Assembly: GCA_945876185.1 (NCBI GenBank)
Contig: CAMCMZ010000012.1
Span: 1-60,722 of the forward strand
DNA from: Candidatus Kuenenia stuttgartensis
GTDB taxonomy: Bacteria > Planctomycetota > UBA11346
DNA: 60,722 nucleotides
Reading direction: 5' to 3'
Shown: positions 54,946-60,722 of the stretch, piece after piece
Numbering within the stretch: position 1 is the stretch's first letter
How the letters are laid out: every line of letters begins with the position of its first letter
Made by a program: the position numbers and the translations under genes
The notes under the pieces: model-generated
What the model was told of the DNA's origin: nothing
Databases searched by the model: none
What the model saw: only the letters and a program-made list of their open reading frames with translations

Positions 54946-57900
54946 GTGAAGCCTCAACCAACTCCCTTTCTTTCGCCAACCATACGAATTTTCTTCGGGA
55001 TACAGCACCGGTCCGGGGTGCTGCGCGGTCTGCTGATCCTGCTGTTCGCCTTGGCTCATGGCTTTGGTGCAGTAGTAACTGGGGCGCCGCTTCCGAAGAC
55101 GGCGCCCAAAATCACCGGCCAACCGACCTCGCTGACGGTGACCGAAGGATCACCAGCCAGTTTCCAGCTCACCATGAGCACGAGCAGTTCCAGACCGATG
55201 ACGTTCACCTGGACGAAGTCCGGGGTCACCGTCGGCACCAACAGCGCGAACCTGTACATCAGCAAGGTCAAGGCATCTGACGCCGGATCATATTCCTGCA
55301 AGGTGAGCAACGGGACGCTGCCCGATGCGGTGTCGAACACCGTCACCATCACCATCAAAGCAGGTCCGGCCAATACCCCCGCAAGTGCCACCGGACCGAC
55401 CACGCCTCCCCCGGCAACACCTCCCCCCGTCACACCGGCTCCTCCGGCAACGCCAGTCACGCCACCCGGCGTGCACGCGGGCCAACCTGGCAGCCCGTCC
55501 ACCGGGACCACTCCGGCACCTCCGACCACGCCGTCCACTCCCCCCGCAAATGTAACCGGACCGACCACGCCTCCCCCGACCACGCCTCCCCCCACCACGC
55601 CCGTCACGCCTCCCGGCGTGCACGCGGGCCAACCTGGCAGCCCGTCTACCGGGACCACTCCGGCTCCTCCGACCACTCCGGCCACTCCGGCCGCCCCGGC
55701 GGCGCCAACCACCAGGATCGACACCCTGGGCGAACATTTCTACACCACCGGCAGCGAAGCAGCCGGTGCGTACCGCTACATCGGCATCATCGGCCACCTC
55801 TTCACCGACCCGGCGCCGGGCCGCTCCGCCCTGCACCGGATCCTGTTGGCCAACGGCGACCATTTCGCCACCACCTCGACCCAGGAGATCAACCAAGCCG
55901 TGGCCGCTGGCGGCCGGGATGAGGGAACCTTGGGATATGTCCGCGATGGCGACGGCTCGGGAAGCCAGATCGATCATTTCTATACCATGAACAGCCATGA
56001 GCAGTCGACCCTGCGGATGAGCTATGAGGGCATCGCCTGCTGGTTGAGTGCGACGTCCTCATACGGGACCGTGGCAGTCTATCGGCTGGTCGATCGCCAG
56101 GGCATGCACCTGCTGACCACCTCGGTGGTCGAGAAGGACAACCTGATCCGCGCCGGCTGGACCAATGAGGGGATTCCAGGGTACCTATACACCCAATCCG
56201 GCCCTGCGAATGTTGCGTTGTACCGCATCAAAATGCCCAATGGCATGACCAGCGGCGACCATTTCTATACCACCTCGGCGATCGAGCGCGCCAGTTGCCT
56301 GCGCGTGACCGGGGCCGTCGATGAAGGCATCATCGGCTACGCGCCACTTGGCGGAATACCGCTCTATCGTCTCGTCGACGGGCTCCACCATTTCTATACG
56401 GCGAGCGCCACTGAACGGGACGGAGTCGTGTTTCATCCCGGCTACAGCAATGAAGGAGTGCTCGGTTATGCCTACCGGTCCCAGCGGTCCGGTACCGTTC
56501 CGCTGTATCGGTTGTTCGGTGATCATCACCATCTGCTCACCATAAACGCTACCGAAAGGCAATTGCTCCTGACCCTGGGATTCCAGGACGAAGGCATCGC
56601 TGGCTGGGTGTGGCCTACCGATTCGGCGGGAACCTTGAAGGTCACGGTCTACCGCAAGTACGGCAATGGCGAGCACCTTTTGACCACCAATTCCAATGAG
56701 GCGCCGTCCTATGCCCTGGAAGGACCGGCCTTCAAACTTTGGTCATCTGAGGTCGATAGCGGCTGCTCGCCCCTCTACCGCCTGTCCGGTCAGGTCGGCA
56801 TCCCGCCCGATCAGCCCCAGGTGATGCCGCTGAAGCGCCTGCAGAAAAGTGGCGCCCATGTCTACACCACCAGTTCCGAAGAAATCGCCGTGCTTACCGG
56901 CCAGGGCTGGAATGTGGAGGGCTCGGCGGGGTTCATCGCCACTTCAGCTCTGGATGGCACCCGGCCCCTGTACCGGCTTGATAACGGGGTGTTCAGTTTC
57001 CTGTCCATCTCTGCCACCGAGCGGGACGCGCAAGTGACGGTCGCCGGGGCCACCCGTGAGGGGATGCTCGGCCACGTCCTGACCTATCAGGCCCCTGGCA
57101 CTCTGCCCTTGTACCGCTACCTGTTGCGCGGTGGTCGTCACCTGTGGACGGCCAGTGTCGACGAAGTCGTCTCCATCGTGGCCGGCGGCGCCACTTCCGA
57201 AGGCGTGGTTGGCTATGTCTATCCCTCCAAGGCCACGGTTGCCGGCACGGTGGCGGTGTACCGGCTGTACCATCCCAGCGGCGACCATCTGTATTCCACC
57301 AGTTCCACTGAAGGGACCGGGGCTGGCGGTTTCACCCTCGAGGGCGAGGCCTTCCGCCTGCTGGTCAACGAGCGCGCCGACACCCTGCCGTGGTACCGCC
57401 TCTTACTTACCTGGCAGGTGACGGTGCCGGTCTCCACTCCTGTGCCGGGCAGTACCCCCACCCAAGGCTCCAGCGGTACGGTCATCAGCAGCGCCGATGA
57501 CAGCCTGTTCAGCCCCACCGGTGAAGGTGTCATCTCCATCCCGATCAACACCAATGGCCGGACGCTCAGTTCGGGTCACGGCCCGGGCAGCCGCGAGGTG
57601 CCGCTGGTCAATGTCGATGAGACCAAAGGGGTGGCCATCATCAGTCCGGTCCTGACGAGCGCGCCCACCGTGACCACCCGGCCGGTTGATGGCAACGTGC
57701 CGGGCGGATCGACGTCCAGGCTGGCCTGGAACACGGTGGCCAATGCGAGTAAGTATGTGGTCAAGGTCGTGGATATGAACCTGCGCACCGGCATTAATCC
57801 GGTCCTGTCCAGCAGCACCGGCACCGTAACCTATAAGGACATTCTCGTCCAGGATGGCCATCTTTACACTTGGTCGGTGGCGGCCCAGGACTCGACGGGC

Positions 57901-59211
57901 CGACTGGGTCCGGCTGAATCGGGCGAATTCACCATCATGACGGCGGGATACAACTCCGACTTTGTCAGTCTCAGCGCTTACGACGCTTGGGCTGCGGTCG
58001 ACGAGCCCAAGGCCTGGTTGCACAACTACACCGCCCTGCCGACCCCGGGCGACAGTTACTGGGCGGAATGCAAAGCGACGGAAAAGCTCCTGGTGGCCCA
58101 GGCGGGTTATAAGACTTACGTCGAACCCTTCACAGCCAAGGCCCCATATGGCAATTCCAACGTGTACTGGGGCAACGGGACCAGCGACTACTCCTATCGC
58201 CCAGGTTACGTGAAGGACATCCACGATCGGTTCTTCCGCCAGAGATTCGGTTCGTCAGCCTACCAGGCGGTGCTCATTCCCATGGACATGCTCGATCAGG
58301 ACGGCAAGGCGGTGTATCAGGCCTGGCTGGACAAGACCGCCGGGGGCAACCTGGTCGACCGCTTCATGCCCATCGAGACGAGCATGGACGCCATCGCCAA
58401 GCTGCCGGACCACGGTGCTTTCATCACTGACAATGCTGTGGTGGTGAAGAGCTTTAACCAGATCATGGGCCTCACCCCGTGGAACCAGGCGGCGATCCAA
58501 CGTGAAGCGGTGCTCACCGACATCTACGCACTGCTCGAGTTGGAAGGCCAAGCCCTGCAGCGCCAATTTCCGCCCAGCGTCTTAGCCATCTTCCCATCGT
58601 TGCAGTTCAACCCGCCTTCAGAAAATTCACTGATGGGCGCAATTTGCCATCTTGCCAACATCTGCGACTACAATGGTTCCAACGGCCTCGGGTCATTCAA
58701 AACCCTTAGCAAGACCCTGATCCCTTTCACCTTCCGTGGTGTCGGATACCGGCTGAGTTTCGATACCACCGAGCGCACCTATGGCGCGAGCACAGGCATT
58801 TCGACGTCATTTTCCAACACATTAAGCCTTCAGGATTTCCTGACCGCCGGTGTAGCCGTCAAGGTGGGTGACCCGGAGTTCACCATTTATGTTTCCAAGG
58901 GCATTTCGATCAAAGGGATACTTGATGCGGCTGCCCTGTTTGTGGGGGCGAATGGTCAACCGGGACTTGCCAGCAAACTGACAGCACTGAGCACGGCCGT
59001 TCCCGACAGCTTGAATTTCACCATACAAGACGGCGCTGCCATCAACTTTGGCTACAATCCTCAGACCAGGCAGCCCTACGTTCGTATCAACACCTATTTC
59101 GGTGCCGGTACCCCGGCTACGCTGCCCGGGGCGTTGGGGTTCAATGGGAAATGGGGGAAATCCTGGAAGATCGATGGTGATTTGAAGCAGCTGAAACGTC
59201 CGCTTTGGTAA
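54946..59211 (+). CDS. Large secreted protein with Ig-like domain, Pro/Thr linker and DUF5648-type repeats
   Basis: 1421 residues from GTG 54946 with AAGGAG eight bases upstream. A signal-anchor-like stretch is at about 25-43. An Ig-like domain follows (about 50-140, ending ASDAGSYSCKVSNG). A Pro/Thr-rich linker contains a duplicated block with PGVHAGQPGSPSTGTTP (about 165-250). About a dozen repeats of the DUF5648 type run to residue 825 (LYRLVDGLHHFYTASATERD, then GY-x-x-EG-x-x-GY). A fibronectin-like domain is near 908-1000, and the C-terminal about 420 residues are not recognised. It is probably a cell-surface or exported adhesin-like protein. Confidence 0.8.
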   Translation: MKPQPTPFLSPTIRIFFGIQHRSGVLRGLLILLFALAHGFGAVVTGAPLPKTAPKITGQPTSLTVTEGSPASFQLTMSTSSSRPMTFTWTKSGVTVGTNSANLYISKVKASDAGSYSCKVSNGTLPDAVSNTVTITIKAGPANTPASATGPTTPPPATPPPVTPAPPATPVTPPGVHAGQPGSPSTGTTPAPPTTPSTPPANVTGPTTPPPTTPPPTTPVTPPGVHAGQPGSPSTGTTPAPPTTPATPAAPAAPTTRIDTLGEHFYTTGSEAAGAYRYIGIIGHLFTDPAPGRSALHRILLANGDHFATTSTQEINQAVAAGGRDEGTLGYVRDGDGSGSQIDHFYTMNSHEQSTLRMSYEGIACWLSATSSYGTVAVYRLVDRQGMHLLTTSVVEKDNLIRAGWTNEGIPGYLYTQSGPANVALYRIKMPNGMTSGDHFYTTSAIERASCLRVTGAVDEGIIGYAPLGGIPLYRLVDGLHHFYTASATERDGVVFHPGYSNEGVLGYAYRSQRSGTVPLYRLFGDHHHLLTINATERQLLLTLGFQDEGIAGWVWPTDSAGTLKVTVYRKYGNGEHLLTTNSNEAPSYALEGPAFKLWSSEVDSGCSPLYRLSGQVGIPPDQPQVMPLKRLQKSGAHVYTTSSEEIAVLTGQGWNVEGSAGFIATSALDGTRPLYRLDNGVFSFLSISATERDAQVTVAGATREGMLGHVLTYQAPGTLPLYRYLLRGGRHLWTASVDEVVSIVAGGATSEGVVGYVYPSKATVAGTVAVYRLYHPSGDHLYSTSSTEGTGAGGFTLEGEAFRLLVNERADTLPWYRLLLTWQVTVPVSTPVPGSTPTQGSSGTVISSADDSLFSPTGEGVISIPINTNGRTLSSGHGPGSREVPLVNVDETKGVAIISPVLTSAPTVTTRPVDGNVPGGSTSRLAWNTVANASKYVVKVVDMNLRTGINPVLSSSTGTVTYKDILVQDGHLYTWSVAAQDSTGRLGPAESGEFTIMTAGYNSDFVSLSAYDAWAAVDEPKAWLHNYTALPTPGDSYWAECKATEKLLVAQAGYKTYVEPFTAKAPYGNSNVYWGNGTSDYSYRPGYVKDIHDRFFRQRFGSSAYQAVLIPMDMLDQDGKAVYQAWLDKTAGGNLVDRFMPIETSMDAIAKLPDHGAFITDNAVVVKSFNQIMGLTPWNQAAIQREAVLTDIYALLELEGQALQRQFPPSVLAIFPSLQFNPPSENSLMGAICHLANICDYNGSNGLGSFKTLSKTLIPFTFRGVGYRLSFDTTERTYGASTGISTSFSNTLSLQDFLTAGVAVKVGDPEFTIYVSKGISIKGILDAAALFVGANGQPGLASKLTALSTAVPDSLNFTIQDGAAINFGYNPQTRQPYVRINTYFGAGTPATLPGALGFNGKWGKSWKIDGDLKQLKRPLW

Positions 59212-59402
59212 CGACCTGAACTGATCCAGGCCGGAACCCGGTGGTGCCCAGACTGAACAACCCAGGGCACCTCGGGGAACCATCCAATGATAGGCATACG
59301 ACCGCGGTCGCCAACATACCCGAAACCACCATGCTATCCACCAAAGATCCTGAAGCCCACATGACCCCTGCATCCTTCCTGACCACCCCCCCGGAAACCA
59401 CC

Positions 59403-60512
59403 ATGCATCCCACCATCCATCCCACGCTACCCACCCTGGTCTGCGCCCTCGCCCTCCTGGGCCAGACCAGCATCGCCAGTGATGCGCCGCTCACCATCAC
59501 CGCTACCACGAACAACACGACGTTCCAAGATTATCAGTACGAATCGTCGACCCGAGACCTCGTTTTCAATGGACTGGGCGGCCGAGACAGCTTTTTGAGC
59601 GGCAGTGGCAATGATGTCCTGCATGGCGGCGAAAACGCCGATTACATCGCTGGCGGTGCGGGGAACGACCTTATCTACGGCGATAATGGCAATGATATGC
59701 TTGATGGTGGTGCAGGCGATGATCGTATCTATGGCGGCAGTGGTACAGATCGCCTGTGGGGCGGAGCTGGCAATGACGTGCTCGATGGCGGAACCGGGTT
59801 CGACATCATGTCAGGCAGCGAGGGTAGCGACACTTATTACGTCGACGATGCAAATGATGTTGTCGTTGAAGCCGAGGTGCTCCGCGGTACGGATCGGGTC
59901 TACGCCAGCGTCAGCTACATCAGCAAATCCTATGTCGAGGAGATCTACCTGATCGGAACCGCGAATATCGACATCCAGGCCCAGCAGAGGTCCGAAGTCC
60001 TGGTCGGCAATGCCGGTAACAACACGATCCATGCCAATGTCGGGGATGATTCGGTGGATGGTGGGGCCGGGGACGACATCCTCTATGGCGAGTGGGGCGC
60101 CGATGTTCTTCGTGGCGGCCCTGGTCGCGACCAGTTCGTCATTAACTTTTCCGATGGTGGCGGCTGGGATCGGATCCTGGATTTCACCTCGGGCGAAGAC
60201 ACCCTGGTGTTATCCGGCTTTACCGGAAACAAGCGGGGCACCGGTTCCGCCATCGTGAGCTATCCCATCACTGATCTGGCTATCGATTTTGCGACCGTCG
60301 CCGCTGACGCCTTGGTCGAGACGAGCCGGGCCCACCTAGTGTATGTTCCAGCTACCGGCAATCTGTTCTACAACCAGAATGCCAGCCGTCTGTGGCCAAA
60401 CAATGCCTACAATCGCCCCAAGCAAATCGCCAATCTGGGAGTCGGGACGATACTGCGCCCCGGCGATCTCGCTGTCTCGGTCAGAGTTAGCCTCCCGACC
60501 GGTCGGGGCTGA
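59403..60512 (+). CDS. Secreted RTX (hemolysin-type calcium-binding repeat) protein
   Basis: 369 residues from ATG 59403, chosen because a Sec-type signal (MHPTIHPTLPTLVCALALLG, cleavage near TSIAS) follows directly. The frame is open upstream to 59241, with two more ATG codons. Two blocks of glycine- and aspartate-rich nonapeptides bind calcium in this family: GGAGNDLIYGDNGNDMLDGG (about 59650-59790), and GGAGDDILYG (about 60060-60120). A C-terminal beta domain follows (FSDGGGWDRILDFTSGEDTLVLSG). It is exported and probably surface-located, like the protein encoded just upstream. Confidence 0.88.
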   Translation: MHPTIHPTLPTLVCALALLGQTSIASDAPLTITATTNNTTFQDYQYESSTRDLVFNGLGGRDSFLSGSGNDVLHGGENADYIAGGAGNDLIYGDNGNDMLDGGAGDDRIYGGSGTDRLWGGAGNDVLDGGTGFDIMSGSEGSDTYYVDDANDVVVEAEVLRGTDRVYASVSYISKSYVEEIYLIGTANIDIQAQQRSEVLVGNAGNNTIHANVGDDSVDGGAGDDILYGEWGADVLRGGPGRDQFVINFSDGGGWDRILDFTSGEDTLVLSGFTGNKRGTGSAIVSYPITDLAIDFATVAADALVETSRAHLVYVPATGNLFYNQNASRLWPNNAYNRPKQIANLGVGTILRPGDLAVSVRVSLPTGRG

Positions 60513-60576
60513 GCAGTTCAAGCGTGTTCCTGCTGGGAACAAGGAATTGAACCGTGCGATCCGGTGAGAGGCCGGA

Positions 60577-60722
60577 CCAATGGCATTGAGTTAAGCTGTT
60601 CCGGTGTGATACACCTGTAATTTACCAGGGTATTATGCTTGCTTAGGCGACCAAAAAAATTTTTCGGGCCTCATGGCCCTTTCCAATCATCCGCCTCGCG
60701 CAGAGAGCTTCTCTGCCTTCCT
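60577..60722. mobile_element. Right copy of the 146 bp inverted terminal sequence
   Basis: Exact reverse complement of 1-146. It begins 64 bp after the RTX gene. The element body would lie to the right, outside the window. The terminator-like hairpin is at 60653-60679 on the minus strand. Flanking bases differ from those at 147 onwards, so the two copies sit at unrelated sites. Confidence 0.75.

Noticed and set aside
1-60722. Linear plasmid or phage with terminal inverted repeats
   Set aside because: The content is chromosomal housekeeping with no replication or phage genes, and the left repeat interrupts a gene as an inserted element would.
1-60722. Circular 60 kb replicon carrying a single element
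   Set aside because: The sequences next to the two repeat copies (147 onward and up to 60576) show no target-site duplication when joined.

Overview
The window is one 60.7 kb piece of a GC-rich genome from a Gram-negative-type (diderm) bacterium. It encodes a TolC-like outer-membrane factor, several lipobox proteins and an ExbD/TolR protein. It also has a large Hanks-type kinase with leucine-rich repeats, a DUF4388/TPR protein, divergent GH2/GH28/GH94 carbohydrate enzymes and a REP/RAYT system. That mix suggests the Planctomycetes-Verrucomicrobia-Lentisphaerae area, but nothing here fixes the phylum, so this is a low-confidence inference. The gene content is mostly chromosomal housekeeping: sdh operon, gcvP, ribH-nusB-ribD, rpmA, lipA and tRNA-Pro.

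Both ends of the window are the same 146 bp sequence in inverted orientation (1-146 and 60577-60722). Each copy carries a terminator-like hairpin and looks like the outer end of a multicopy mobile element. The left copy cuts off a response-regulator gene after about 26 codons. The window is therefore most simply a segment bounded by two copies of one element.

Layout. 134-5672: sensor kinase with truncated regulator, tRNA-Pro(CGG), an atypical FGGY kinase coupled to a DivIC/FtsB-like protein, and a secreted protein. 5846-9913: succinate dehydrogenase operon (membrane anchor, flavoprotein, an AT-richer small membrane protein, iron-sulfur subunit). 9924-15512: two secreted proteins, a GH94 phosphorylase and a lipoprotein. 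15548-19186: a large helical-repeat protein whose signal peptide is separated from it by a T8 frameshift, and an ExbD-like protein. 19275-27904: helicase HrpB divergent from a three-gene RND efflux operon. 28060-31169: tandem glycine riboswitch and gcvP.

31203-32743 is the most unusual stretch. A REP-associated tyrosine transposase (RAYT) gene lies among three long REP-like palindromes. A 714 nt group II intron without a reverse transcriptase sits inside one arm of the third palindrome. Removing the intron in silico restores a perfect 27 bp arm and also gives the RAYT frame an upstream ATG.

32790-38127: M18 aminopeptidase, rpmA, and an overlapping ribH-nusB-ribD-BASS transporter operon. 38594-41908: a GH2-like glycosidase with a discoidin-like tail. 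41964-54601 is a block on the minus strand: Ser/Thr kinase, DUF4388-TPR protein, NSS-family transporter with a helix-turn-helix protein, GH28-like protein, HAD hydrolase and lipA. 54946-60512: two secreted surface-type proteins, one with Ig and DUF5648 repeats and one with RTX calcium-binding repeats.

All family assignments come from reading motifs in the translated sequence. No database search was possible.
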